Notes: generated from the letters alone by a model not told the origin. Positions 1 to 6,099 are shown, counted from the stretch's first letter. The stretch: DNA of 8,999 bases from Acidobacteriota bacterium (GCA_003225595.1 QIAR01000203.1:1-8999); one strand, 5' to 3'. Program-made: numbers and translations.

Positions 1-202
1 GCACCGGCAAGCCAAATCTATTCAGCGCCTTCATGGTATGGAAAACGACTTTGTTGTGCAGGGTCCCGCCGTAGCTAGGGTGCGGGTGGCAGACCAGGGC
101 AGCGTGGCTCGCCTGCGGAGAGCCTGCATTGAGTAGCGCCTCCAGGCGCCCGGCCGGCCCGTCGAGAAAGAGGGAGCTGATTTGAGCGTTTGCGGCCAAC
201 AC
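1..202 (-). CDS. Alpha/beta hydrolase, COG2945-like (5' end only)
   Basis: Translating the minus strand from about 202 down to 1 gives an open frame that runs off the window edge. It contains SLFLDGPAGRLEALL followed by ALVCHPHPSYGGTLHNKVV. The HPHP-x-x-GGT-x-x-NKVV block is the N-terminal signature of the small COG2945-type alpha/beta hydrolases, where it forms the first strand and oxyanion-hole region. The nucleophile elbow (GxSxG) and the later Asp and His lie outside the window, so catalysis cannot be checked. The start is uncertain: no in-frame ATG exists and the frame stays open upstream past 280. GTG at 202 or TTG at 199 would put 8-9 residues before SLFLDGP, as usual for the family, but neither has a clear Shine-Dalgarno sequence. 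The gene is divergent from the M20 hydrolase beginning about 45 bases away. Substrate unknown; probably a cytoplasmic esterase or peptidase-like enzyme. Confidence 0.75.
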   Translation of the reverse strand, partial: MLAANAQISSLFLDGPAGRLEALLNAGSPQASHAALVCHPHPSYGGTLHNKVVFHTMKALNRFGLPV

Positions 203-247
203 GAGAATCAGATTACACCGATACTTGCATCGGTTATGCTCTCTCCC

Positions 248-1243
248 ATGGATGTCGTCACGTTCACGCGCCAGCTCGTCGACATCGAGTCGATTACTGG
301 GAACGAAGCACCGGTCTGCGATTTCCTTTACCGCGAACTATGCCGCCTGGGTTGGCAAGCCAGGAAGATGCCGGTCGAAGGAGAACGATCCAATATTTAC
401 GCGACCGCACCTGAAGAATCGTCCCCTGCGCTAGTTCTTTCCACCCATATGGACACGGTACCGCCGTTCATTCCTTCTTCTGAAGATGCAACGCGCATTT
501 ATGGCCGCGGCTCATGCGACGCAAAGGGGATCATTGCCGCGCAAATCGCAGCGGCGGAGCAGTTGCGTCGAGAAGGAACAAATGTTGGGTTGCTTTTCCT
601 GGTCGGCGAAGAACGCGACAGCCAGGGCGCCAGGCGGGCGAATCTGCACTCTCCTGGCTGCCGATTCTTAATCAACGGAGAGCCAACAGAGAACCGAATC
701 GCCGCAGCTGCCAAAGGCACGCTGCGGGTTGAGGTAATCGCTGAAGGGCGGATGGCGCATTCTGCGTATCCGGAATTGGGGGAATCTGCAATCGACAAAT
801 TGCTTGAAGCCCTGCGGCGCTTACAGGCGATGAAGCTGCCCGCGGACGAGGAGATCGGACCCACAACACTCAATATCGGCATGATTCAGGGTGGGCGCGC
901 GCCCAACGTGATCCCCGACTACGCACATGCCGATTTGCTTTATCGCCTTGTTGGACCCTCGCAGGATTTACGACAGCAAATCATCCAGGCAGTCGAGGGT
1001 CTGGCGCGCGTCGAATTCGTGCTGGAGATCCCGTTTGTGCGCCTGCGCACTATGGACGGATTACCCAGTATGGTGGCGGCATTCACTACCGACATCCCCG
1101 CGCTCAGCAATTGGGGACAGCCGCTTTTGATCGGCCCCGGCTCGATTCACGTGGCGCACACCGAAGGGGAGTACGTGGAGAAAGCGCAGCTTAAGGAGGC
1201 CGTGGACTTGTATTGTGCGATCGCCAAGCGGCTGGTTGACTAG
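248..1243 (+). CDS. M20-family metallo-hydrolase (ArgE/DapE-like)
   Basis: Cytoplasmic di-zinc amidohydrolase of the M20 peptidase/acetylornithine deacetylase superfamily, which cleaves N-acyl amino acids or small peptides. Numbered from the TTG at 182, the visible motifs are STHMDTVP (His89 zinc ligand, Asp91), YGRGSCDAKG (Asp113 bridging ligand), VGEE (catalytic Glu143 and Glu144), NGEPT (Glu167 ligand) and GPGSIHVAHT (His326 ligand). The full metal site is therefore present. The dimerisation domain lies between roughly 175 and 285. Length is near the ~350-370 residues usual for the family. Start choice: the frame opens at TTG 182 behind AGGGAG, but that stretch is also conserved coding sequence of the divergent hydrolase, and family members begin close to the VVTFTRQLVDIESITGNE segment. 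ATG 248 (or ATG 236) is therefore preferred; neither has a strong ribosome binding site. LysK, ArgE and DapE roles cannot be told apart here, and no arginine or lysine pathway genes are adjacent. Confidence 0.88.
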   Translation: MDVVTFTRQLVDIESITGNEAPVCDFLYRELCRLGWQARKMPVEGERSNIYATAPEESSPALVLSTHMDTVPPFIPSSEDATRIYGRGSCDAKGIIAAQIAAAEQLRREGTNVGLLFLVGEERDSQGARRANLHSPGCRFLINGEPTENRIAAAAKGTLRVEVIAEGRMAHSAYPELGESAIDKLLEALRRLQAMKLPADEEIGPTTLNIGMIQGGRAPNVIPDYAHADLLYRLVGPSQDLRQQIIQAVEGLARVEFVLEIPFVRLRTMDGLPSMVAAFTTDIPALSNWGQPLLIGPGSIHVAHTEGEYVEKAQLKEAVDLYCAIAKRLVD

Positions 1244-1254
1244 GAACTTCAGAT

Positions 1255-1392
1255 GGCAGAAGTCAGAAGGCAGAAGTCAGAAGGCAGAAGTGAAAAGAAC
1301 ACATCAGGCGAGGTTCATGCTGCATTCGGACTTCTTGCTTCTGACTTCTGCCTTCCGACCTCTGCATTCTTAACTTCTCACTTCTGCATTCC
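1255..1392. repeat. 14-bp tandem repeat with inverted partner (large imperfect hairpin)
   Basis: Positions 1255-1292 hold 2.7 exact copies of the 14-bp unit GGCAGAAGTCAGAA. After about 36 bases, the reverse-complement motif (CTTCTGACTTCTGCC and variants) fills 1329-1390. Aligning 1262-1292 with the reverse complement of 1329-1359 gives 27 of 31 matches, including 18 consecutive perfect pairs, so the region can fold into a long stem with a loop of about 36 bases. The right arm continues with further degenerate units (TCTGCATTCTTAACTTCTCACTTCTG split over 1361-1387). It lies wholly between two genes on the same strand and codes for nothing credible. From memory, similar GAAGTCAGAAG repeats occur between genes in Acidobacteriota and other soil bacteria. 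It could be a REP-like or MITE-like element, or act as a weak transcription or mRNA stability barrier. Confidence 0.85.
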
Positions 1393-1421
1393 CACCCCGA
1401 ACCATTTAAACTGAAACTGCC

Positions 1422-3560
1422 ATGCCCACCCAGACCCTCAATTCCCTCGCCAAAGCTGCTTCTCCCTATTTGCGCTCTGCGATGCACCAGCCCATTCACT
1501 GGTATGAATGGGGAGAGGAGGCGTTTGCCGCCGCCAAACGCGAGAACAAGCCCATGCTGCTCGATATCGGCGCGGTGTGGTGTCACTGGTGCCACGTCAT
1601 GGATCGCGAGTCCTACGACGACCCCGAAGTCGCGCAGATCGTGAATGACAACTTTATCGCCGTGAAGGTGGACCGCGACGAGCGCCCCGATATCGATAGC
1701 CGCTATCAAGTGGCCGTGAGCTCAATTAGCGGACAGGGCGGCTGGCCATTGACCGCGTTTCTCACGCCCGATGGCAAACCCTTCTACGGTGGCACGTACT
1801 TCCCTCCTGACGATCACTGGGGCCGCCCCGGTTTCAAGCGTGTGTTGCTCTCCATTGCTAATGCCTACCGCGAAAAACATGGCGACGTGGTCGAGCAGGC
1901 GAAGATGGTCGAAGGCGCTATCTCGCATGCTGAATCATTCACGGGGCGCAGCGCGCAATTTTCCCCGCGCGTGATCGACGCAATCGTCAAGTCGGCTCTC
2001 CAGATGTTCGACAGCACAAACGGAGGCTTCGGCCAGGCACCCAAATTTCCTCACCCTGCAGTCCTTGACCTGCTGATCGAACGGTACGCACAAACCGGCA
2101 ATGAAGAACTGCACGAAGTTTTCGCCACCACGCTGGAACGCATGGCCAACGGCGGCGTCTACGATCAGCTCGCCGGCGGGTTCCACCGCTATTCGGTGGA
2201 CGAGCGCTGGGTGGTGCCGCACTTCGAGAAAATGTGCTACGACAACTCCGAACTCCTGAAGAACTATGTCCACGCTTATCAGGCGACCGGTTCGGAATTC
2301 TTTGCGGCCATTGCGCGTGACATCATCCGCTGGATGGACGAGTGGCTCAGCAATCGTGAGCACGGGGGCTTCTATGCTTCGCAAGATGCGGATTATTCCT
2401 TAGAAGATGACGGCGACTACTTCACCTGGACTGTGCAAGAAGCGCAGGAAGTCCTGACTGAAGAAGAAGCCAAAATCGCGTGCCTGTATTACGACATCAA
2501 CGAAGTCGGGGAGATGCACCACAACCCGGCAAAAAATGTGCCCTATGTGCGAGCCTCAGTCGAAGAGATCGCTCGCCGTCTGAATCTCGCGCCCGAACGC
2601 GTGCAGGAACTGCTGAACTCAGCGAAGAAGAAGATGTATGCCGCTCGCCTGAAACGGCCTACGCCATACGTCGACAAAACCGTTTACGTCGGCTGGAATG
2701 CACTCTGTGTTTCGGCATACTTGGAAGCTGCAAAGGTGCTTGCACTGGATCACGCCCGCCGGTTTGCGCTGCATTCTCTCGATCGTGTGCTGTCGGAAGG
2801 CTGGCAGCCGGAAAGTGGACTGCGGCATGTGATCGCATATTCCGATGCCCACGCGGGAGGGCGCATAATTCCCGGAGTGCTGGACGATTACGCCTTCATA
2901 TCCCTCGCATGTTTGGACGCCTATGAAGCTACCGGAGATCTCAGTTATTTCAAGTTCGCCAAGCGAATCGCAGACGCCATGCTCGAAAAGTTCTTTGACC
3001 AGGTCTCCGGCGGATTCTTTGATACCGAGCAAACCGTGGGATCAGAGAAACTTCTGGGCGTGTTAGGCGCGCGCCGCAAGCCTTTCCAGGACTCCCCCAC
3101 CCCGGCCGGAAACTCCATCGCAGCAATTGCAATGCTGCGATTGCACGCCTACACCAACGACGAAAGCTATCGGGATAAAGCTGAACAGACGTTGGAAGTG
3201 TTTGCCGGCCTGGCGGAGCAGTATGGAATTTTCGGTGCAACCTATGGCATCGCAGCAGTGCACTTCTCGAGGCCGCATACGCAGGTGATGATCATTGGCA
3301 GCGATGAACTGGCCGCTCAGCTTTATTCCGCTGCATCCGCATCGTTTGCGTTTAGTAGGTCTGTGATCAAGCTGGCGGCCAACGAAGCGGTTACACAGAA
3401 CTTACCTCCCGCTCTAGCCGAGACGATCCCGAATCTCCCTGGAATCTGCTCGGGCAAGACCACAGCCGTGATCTGTTCCGGCTTTAGTTGTCAGCCGCCG
3501 GTGTTTGATCTGGAAAGTTTGAAACGCCTGCTGGAAGAAGTTCGTGAAAAAAACCTGTAG
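1422..3560 (+). CDS. DUF255 thioredoxin-domain protein (YyaL / SPATA20-like)
   Basis: Full-length (712 aa) member of the COG1331 family. An N-terminal thioredoxin-like domain is fused to an alpha/alpha-toroid domain related to six-hairpin glycosidases and N-acylglucosamine epimerases. The N-terminus shows the hallmark N-S-L-x-x-x-x-SPYL-x-x-x-x-x-x-P-x-x-WY and the WCHWCHVM redox motif (Cys54, Cys57). These are followed by VDRDERPDID (83-92), GQGGWPLTAFLTPDGKPF (104-121) and GGTYFPP (123-129). The toroid begins with GGFGQAPKFPHP (201-212) and contains GGFHRYSVDERW (252-263) followed by VPHFEKM (265-271). All are strongly conserved in the family. There is no signal peptide, so it is probably cytoplasmic. 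Biochemical function is not established; a thiol-redox or sugar-related role is inferred from the folds only. The ATG at 1422 is followed almost at once by family-conserved sequence, so the start is secure although the ribosome binding site is weak. The inverted repeat at 1255-1392 lies just upstream. Confidence 0.95.
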   Translation: MPTQTLNSLAKAASPYLRSAMHQPIHWYEWGEEAFAAAKRENKPMLLDIGAVWCHWCHVMDRESYDDPEVAQIVNDNFIAVKVDRDERPDIDSRYQVAVSSISGQGGWPLTAFLTPDGKPFYGGTYFPPDDHWGRPGFKRVLLSIANAYREKHGDVVEQAKMVEGAISHAESFTGRSAQFSPRVIDAIVKSALQMFDSTNGGFGQAPKFPHPAVLDLLIERYAQTGNEELHEVFATTLERMANGGVYDQLAGGFHRYSVDERWVVPHFEKMCYDNSELLKNYVHAYQATGSEFFAAIARDIIRWMDEWLSNREHGGFYASQDADYSLEDDGDYFTWTVQEAQEVLTEEEAKIACLYYDINEVGEMHHNPAKNVPYVRASVEEIARRLNLAPERVQELLNSAKKKMYAARLKRPTPYVDKTVYVGWNALCVSAYLEAAKVLALDHARRFALHSLDRVLSEGWQPESGLRHVIAYSDAHAGGRIIPGVLDDYAFISLACLDAYEATGDLSYFKFAKRIADAMLEKFFDQVSGGFFDTEQTVGSEKLLGVLGARRKPFQDSPTPAGNSIAAIAMLRLHAYTNDESYRDKAEQTLEVFAGLAEQYGIFGATYGIAAVHFSRPHTQVMIIGSDELAAQLYSAASASFAFSRSVIKLAANEAVTQNLPPALAETIPNLPGICSGKTTAVICSGFSCQPPVFDLESLKRLLEEVREKNL

Positions 3561-3653
3561 GCACGATGCACTGCGCAATCCACACGCACAACCTGCAGAG
3601 ATCCGAGATCCGTCAAGAGAGTGTTTCCCACTCGCACTGCTATCAACAAAATA

Positions 3654-3682
3654 GGGCTGGCGGATTCTCTGTCCGTCAGCCC
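3654..3682 (-). terminator. Probable intrinsic terminator of the small peptide gene
   Basis: An 11-bp stem (3654-3664 with 3672-3682, one G-T pair) encloses a 7-base loop. Read on the minus strand it is followed by CTATTTTGTT, a T-rich tail, placing it about 75 bases after the stop of the 43-residue minus-strand gene. On the plus strand it lies about 95 bases after the DUF255 stop but has no T run, so at most it acts bidirectionally by structure. Confidence 0.6.
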
Positions 3683-3755
3683 GGAGATGCTCGTTAACTA
3701 TTCGCGGCAATTGGTTACGAATAGGTTACTTTAGTTACCTTGCCATTTTTTTGTA

Positions 3756-3887
3756 CTACAGGCACGCTCTTCTGGGGCACAGAGGTAGGGGCCCACCATC
3801 CGGGGCTGGAACACTCGGGACGGCGGCAGCTACGTATGTGCCCACTAGACCCAGCATCAGGATTAATACCCTGAATGCTCTTTTCAT
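3756..3887 (-). CDS. Small secreted or membrane-anchored peptide, 43 aa (hypothetical)
   Basis: A 43-codon gene beginning ATG at 3887, with an excellent ribosome binding site (AAGGAG, minus-strand 3900-3895, 7 bases before the ATG). The longer open frame to 3941 has no such site and adds a charged leader that would hide the signal peptide. The product starts MKRAFRVLILMLGLVGTYVA, a classic positively charged plus hydrophobic export signal. It ends with a short proline/glycine-rich tail containing VPAPDGGPLPLCP and two cysteines. The tail after the hydrophobic segment is only about 22 residues. I recall comparable tiny proteins with an APDGGPxPxCP tail from Acidobacteriota, but cannot verify this here. 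Visible -10 box, leader hairpin and terminator support expression as a single-gene unit. Function unknown: it could be an exported peptide, a membrane-tethered small protein or a precursor peptide. Confidence 0.68.
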   Translation of the reverse strand: MKRAFRVLILMLGLVGTYVAAAVPSVPAPDGGPLPLCPRRACL

Positions 3888-3901
3888 GGGTTCTCTCCTT
3901 G

Positions 3902-3920
3902 CGTAAGAGTCCTTCTTACG
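3902..3920 (-). other. Short hairpin in the 5' leader of the small peptide gene
   Basis: CGTAAG (3902-3907) and CTTACG (3915-3920) are perfect inverted arms around a 7-base loop. They sit immediately upstream of the AAGGAG ribosome binding site, in the predicted 50-base leader. A 6-bp A/T-containing stem is modest; it could affect translation or be chance. Confidence 0.35.
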
Positions 3921-3937
3921 TCGAAGACCTCCTACGG

Positions 3938-3956
3938 GCACGCATTATACGCGTGC
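3938..3956 (-). promoter_or_regulatory. TATAAT -10 box inside a GCACGC/GCGTGC dyad
   Basis: The minus strand carries a consensus TATAAT at 3949-3944, which would place transcription start near 3937 and give a leader of about 50 bases for the 43-residue gene. The box is bracketed by perfect 6-bp inverted arms, GCACGC (3938-3943) and GCGTGC (3951-3956), separated by 7 bases. A dyad centred on a -10 box is the geometry expected of a repressor operator. No good -35 match occurs at 16-18 bases spacing, so the promoter may need an activator or use a different sigma factor. Confidence 0.45.
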
Positions 3957-4164
3957 ATTGCAAATCTCTCCTTTCTGGGCGCTGTTGTTCTGTCGGAGAA
4001 ATCATTATTGCTCAGCGAGTTACCCGTTGATGGTCAATAAGATAGATTTATAACCTTGTAGATAGGTTTAGTATTTCTAATTGACTAAGTGGTTTACCTG
4101 AGTAACCAATATAGAAACAGGGTCTCCCGTCAGGTCTGGTAAGTCGGGCGGATGAAAATTGCTA
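3957..4164. other. AT-rich intergenic spacer, no gene seen
   Basis: About 200 bases between the promoter of the small peptide gene and the stop of the coiled-coil gene. It is clearly more AT-rich than the flanking genes, especially 4020-4090. It contains a small inverted repeat, AACCT at 4053-4057 with AGGTT at 4065-4069, and scattered GTTAC/GTAAC words like those at 3714-3738. I find no convincing terminator for the coiled-coil gene, no tRNA and no ORF with a ribosome binding site. It may hold upstream activator sites for the small peptide gene. Confidence 0.4.
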
Positions 4165-4500
4165 TCAGGAATTGGAGTCGGTTTTTCTCGAGCTCAATTT
4201 CGCGCTGACGATTGCTTCCACGTGCTCGAAGAAAGTCGCTCCGCCGCGCTCACGTAACACTCGCAGCGTCTCAGCCAGATCTTCATTATTCTCTTTTTCC
4301 ATTATCTCGCGAAGTAGCCAGCGCAACTGGCGGACGTGCTCACCGACTTCTTTGATCTGACCGAGCAGTTCGACTTTTAGAACTCGCAGCAGAGGCCGCT
4401 GTCCTTCCAGAAGACCTTGCGACACCGCGCCCCGCAGTTCCTCGTTGGCTGCTTGCAACTCCAGCACGAGTTCACTCATCTCGATATTGCTGACTGTCAT
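4165..4500 (-). CDS. Small helical (coiled-coil) hypothetical protein, 111 aa
   Basis: The start is set at ATG 4500 because a strong ribosome binding site (GGGAG at 4509-4505) precedes it at proper spacing. The frame extends to an ATG at 4545, but that one lacks a site and would add only 15 basic residues. The product is charged, almost free of proline, and rich in Leu, Glu, Arg and Gln: for example MSELVLELQAANEELRGAV, then LLRVLKVELLGQIKEVGEHV, then LREIMEKENNEDLAETLRVL. This indicates long amphipathic helices and likely coiled-coil self-association. There is no signal peptide or membrane segment, so it is cytoplasmic. It lies 75 bases downstream of the 7-TM gene on the same strand and is probably co-transcribed, which makes it a candidate partner of that protein's cytoplasmic tail. 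I do not recognise the family. Confidence 0.72.
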   Translation of the reverse strand: MTVSNIEMSELVLELQAANEELRGAVSQGLLEGQRPLLRVLKVELLGQIKEVGEHVRQLRWLLREIMEKENNEDLAETLRVLRERGGATFFEHVEAIVSAKLSSRKTDSNS

Positions 4501-4575
4501 AATACTCCCGTGGTCGACTATTCGATCTCGTAACTTCTTCCTCATAAAGCTCAGCGGAGCGCGCGTCTGACTTCG

Positions 4576-5511
4576 CTAAGTCTTCGAGATGATGCCGTGC
4601 GGGGAGAGGGGGGAATAGTTCAAGTCGGGGGGACTGATTGCATTCGCAGAAGCAAGCGGTAGCGGCATCTCAGTTTGCGCCACTAACGCGTTCCCTCTCG
4701 TGCGTGAAAGCGCTCGGTCCACCATCCCTTCAAACATGGGGATCAGAGAGTCCGAAGTCGCGGGATGTTGGATCTCATGCAAGCTCTGTTCCCATCTCTG
4801 GGTCCTGAGCATATTCGCCGAACTGTCGCGCACTGGCGACTTGGCGAGAGCATATACGAGCCAGACAACAATGGCGCAGTTGTATGCGCTCATGTTGATT
4901 ATGCTCCGACTCATCGTGCCCACTCCGAGACTGCTAGCCCCCAACGCGACCAGCAGCAACTCGATGCTGGCAAAGGTGCCAAATCCTAAGGCAATGCCAA
5001 AACTGTGTTGCCGCCATGAGACACCCAGATACTTGGAAAAGACCAGCAGGAACAGCACTAATCCACACTGAATCAAACGAACGCTGGTCTGCATGGTCAG
5101 GATGGCTTGCACAATGGGACCGTCGCTTGCGGCCGTGCTCGAGGCGGCCACCACACCGGCTACCAGCAGCATGACCAGTCCCGCCCATTTGAATAACACC
5201 GAACCCAAATCCTTCAGCGCGTGATAGGGGCGAAAGACGTCAACAAAGATTTCATGAATGACTTTGAATCCAAGAACTACGCTTATCGCGGCGCTGGCCC
5301 AGTAGGCGTAGAAATAATGCACGAAGTTGCTCGAATAATAATAAATGGGAAACAGAACGGAAAAGGCCAGGATCTGAGAAACGATGTAGGCAAAGAAGAC
5401 AGGAAACTTCCGATGCAGCTTCCGCCACACCATCACCCCGGCCACCCCTGTCTGCAACAGCGGATGGGCGAACCAGAGTACGTAGTACACGAATTGTGTC
5501 CGCGGACTCAT
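4576..5511 (-). CDS. Seven-transmembrane hypothetical protein with long C-terminal tail
   Basis: A 311-residue integral membrane protein. Hydrophobic segments are visible at about 8-29, 37-58, 65-88, 105-124, 137-159, 169-192 and 203-224. The basic loop WRKLHRKFP (29-37) after the first segment and a basic stretch near 224-240 fit an N-out, C-in arrangement. The last ~85 residues are hydrophilic, with a Pro/Ser-rich end. Aromatic-rich sequence (FPIYYYSSNFVHYFYAYW, 54-71) spans the second loop. I recall similar 7-TM hypothetical proteins in Acidobacteriota, often in several copies per genome, but no function is established. There is no kinase, transporter or GGDEF signature. ATG 5511 has no strong ribosome binding site; the first membrane segment starts soon after it, supporting this start. 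A candidate promoter lies about 75 bases upstream, and the coiled-coil gene follows in the same direction. Confidence 0.82.
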   Translation of the reverse strand: MSPRTQFVYYVLWFAHPLLQTGVAGVMVWRKLHRKFPVFFAYIVSQILAFSVLFPIYYYSSNFVHYFYAYWASAAISVVLGFKVIHEIFVDVFRPYHALKDLGSVLFKWAGLVMLLVAGVVAASSTAASDGPIVQAILTMQTSVRLIQCGLVLFLLVFSKYLGVSWRQHSFGIALGFGTFASIELLLVALGASSLGVGTMSRSIINMSAYNCAIVVWLVYALAKSPVRDSSANMLRTQRWEQSLHEIQHPATSDSLIPMFEGMVDRALSRTRGNALVAQTEMPLPLASANAISPPDLNYSPLSPHGIISKT

Positions 5512-5583
5512 CAGGTCTTGTAATTTGACTTCAACTGATTACCCTGCTCTAAAGATGCTGACCATTCGTGCTTTTCAGCCTTA

Positions 5584-5611
5584 ACAATAGCAGTTCTGCT
5601 CCAACGATCAA
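5584..5611 (-). promoter_or_regulatory. Candidate sigma-70-like promoter for the 7-TM gene
   Basis: On the minus strand, TTGATC (5611-5606, 4 of 6 to TTGACA) is followed after 16 bases by TATTGT (5589-5584, 4 of 6 to TATAAT). The -10 box is preceded by TGC, giving an extended -10 TGn. Transcription would start near 5577, leaving a leader of about 65 bases before ATG 5511. Matches are moderate and such hits arise by chance. Confidence 0.3.
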
Positions 5612-5629
5612 TGAACCAAAGTAACCCAA

Positions 5630-5642
5630 GGTAATGATTACC
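5630..5642. promoter_or_regulatory. Palindrome GGTAAT-G-ATTACC
   Basis: Perfect 6-bp inverted arms with a single central base, 19 bases upstream of the -35 of the candidate 7-TM promoter. This position suits an activator or autoregulator site. The half-word GATTACCCT recurs at 5537-5545, just upstream of the 7-TM start codon. Confidence 0.3.
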
Positions 5643-5675
5643 CTCTGGCTTATAAGTCATTCAAAATACTGGTCG

Positions 5676-5694
5676 AATTTCGCGGAAATTTCGC
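5676..5694. promoter_or_regulatory. Dyad AATTTC-GCG-GAAATT with overlapping direct repeat
   Basis: Perfect 6-bp inverted arms flank GCG (5676-5690). The 8-base word AATTTCGC also repeats at 5676-5683 and 5687-5694, 11 bases apart, so on nearly the same helix face. This looks like a transcription-factor site, but which gene it would serve and which protein would bind it are unknown. Confidence 0.3.
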
Positions 5695-5871
5695 CTTCTG
5701 CATCACCCCGGCCCCGGCTTGGAGTCGAAAATGGACCCAAGTCCAATAGCCTCGGTACGGCGGAGGGGGCGGGACTTAAAAGTGTTCCTTAGAACCGGGT
5801 GGACCATTCCGCAGTTCGTTCGACAGATCGGGCTTGGAATGAATATACGCCCGCATCATGCCTGGCCCTGT

Positions 5872-5904
5872 GGGGAGGGCAGCTCTCCTCACGGTTGAGG
5901 AGAG
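5872..5904 (+). other. Strong hairpin with an alternative fold, upstream of the 56-aa ORF
   Basis: CTCTCCTCA (5883-5891) and TGAGGAGAG (5896-5904) form a perfect 9-bp stem with a CGGT tetraloop. The left arm can instead pair with GGGGAG (5872-5877) around a 5-base loop, so two mutually exclusive structures are possible. CTCCT (5885-5889) could also pair, with one wobble, to the GGGAG ribosome binding site at 5917-5921. No T run follows on either strand, so it is not a standard intrinsic terminator. Confidence 0.55.
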
Positions 5905-5928
5905 AAGGCCAACTAAGGGAGCAAGTGT

Positions 5929-6099
5929 ATGACGAAACCCGAAGCAGAGAAAGAAGTAAAAATTGGCGAGTTCGAAGTAGGGCCGGAAACTGCCCTCCGC
6001 GCTACCAGCCCAATAGTGCTTACTGGCACCGTGCAGGCCGGAGCTTTAAAAATCACCTTCGCCTCTGCACCGAAATCCTACCGCGTTTCGTCGAGATAA
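5929..6099 (+). CDS. Possible small protein, 56 aa (hypothetical)
   Basis: A 56-codon frame starts ATG at 5929, with GGGAG (5917-5921) 7 bases upstream, and ends TAA at 6097-6099. The product begins MTKPEAEKEVKIGEFEVGPE, with alternating charged and hydrophobic residues followed by strand-like sequence (IVLTGTVQAGALKITFASAP). It has no signal peptide or membrane segment. The composition is protein-like, unlike the other frames here. It is convergent with the glycine-zipper gene and their 3' ends overlap by 22 bases, which is uncommon but seen in real gene pairs. I recognise no family. It could be a small regulator or a fortuitous ORF; the ribosome binding site and the structured leader favour a real gene. 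Confidence 0.45.
   Translation: MTKPEAEKEVKIGEFEVGPETALRATSPIVLTGTVQAGALKITFASAPKSYRVSSR

Larger units (their letters stand above)
5512..5928. other. Intergenic spacer with promoter, palindromes and hairpin, no confident gene
   Basis: Roughly 415 bases between the start of the 7-TM gene and the 56-residue ORF. It holds a candidate minus-strand promoter, two palindromes (5630-5642 and 5676-5690), a smaller dyad TGGAC-CCAA-GTCCA (5732-5745) and the strong hairpin before the 56-residue ORF. Possible reading frames across it lack ribosome binding sites and give arginine-rich, non-protein-like translations. Confidence 0.5.

Noticed and set aside
1263..1709. Minus-strand open frame of 148 codons overlapping the DUF255 start and the intergenic repeat
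   Set aside because: It is the antisense shadow of the DUF255 gene. Its C-terminal part, with RSQKQEV-like sequence, is just translated GAAGTCAGAAG repeat, a well-known source of spurious proteins.
1935..2384. Minus-strand open frame of 149 codons inside the DUF255 gene
   Set aside because: Antisense shadow of a strongly conserved gene, with no ribosome binding site and no recognisable motif.
3714..3738. Three GTTAC words at 11- and 9-base spacing
   Set aside because: Too short and irregular to call a repeat array or binding cluster. They lie downstream of the small peptide gene's stop, where a regulatory role is unlikely.
3713..3750. Weak hairpin before a T7 run on the plus strand, considered as a terminator for the DUF255 gene
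   Set aside because: The stem (AGGT...ACCT with a mismatch) is only about 4-6 bp and is separated from the T run by several bases.
5784..5795. GTTC-CTTA-GAAC small palindrome
   Set aside because: 4-bp arms are expected by chance and there is no positional support.
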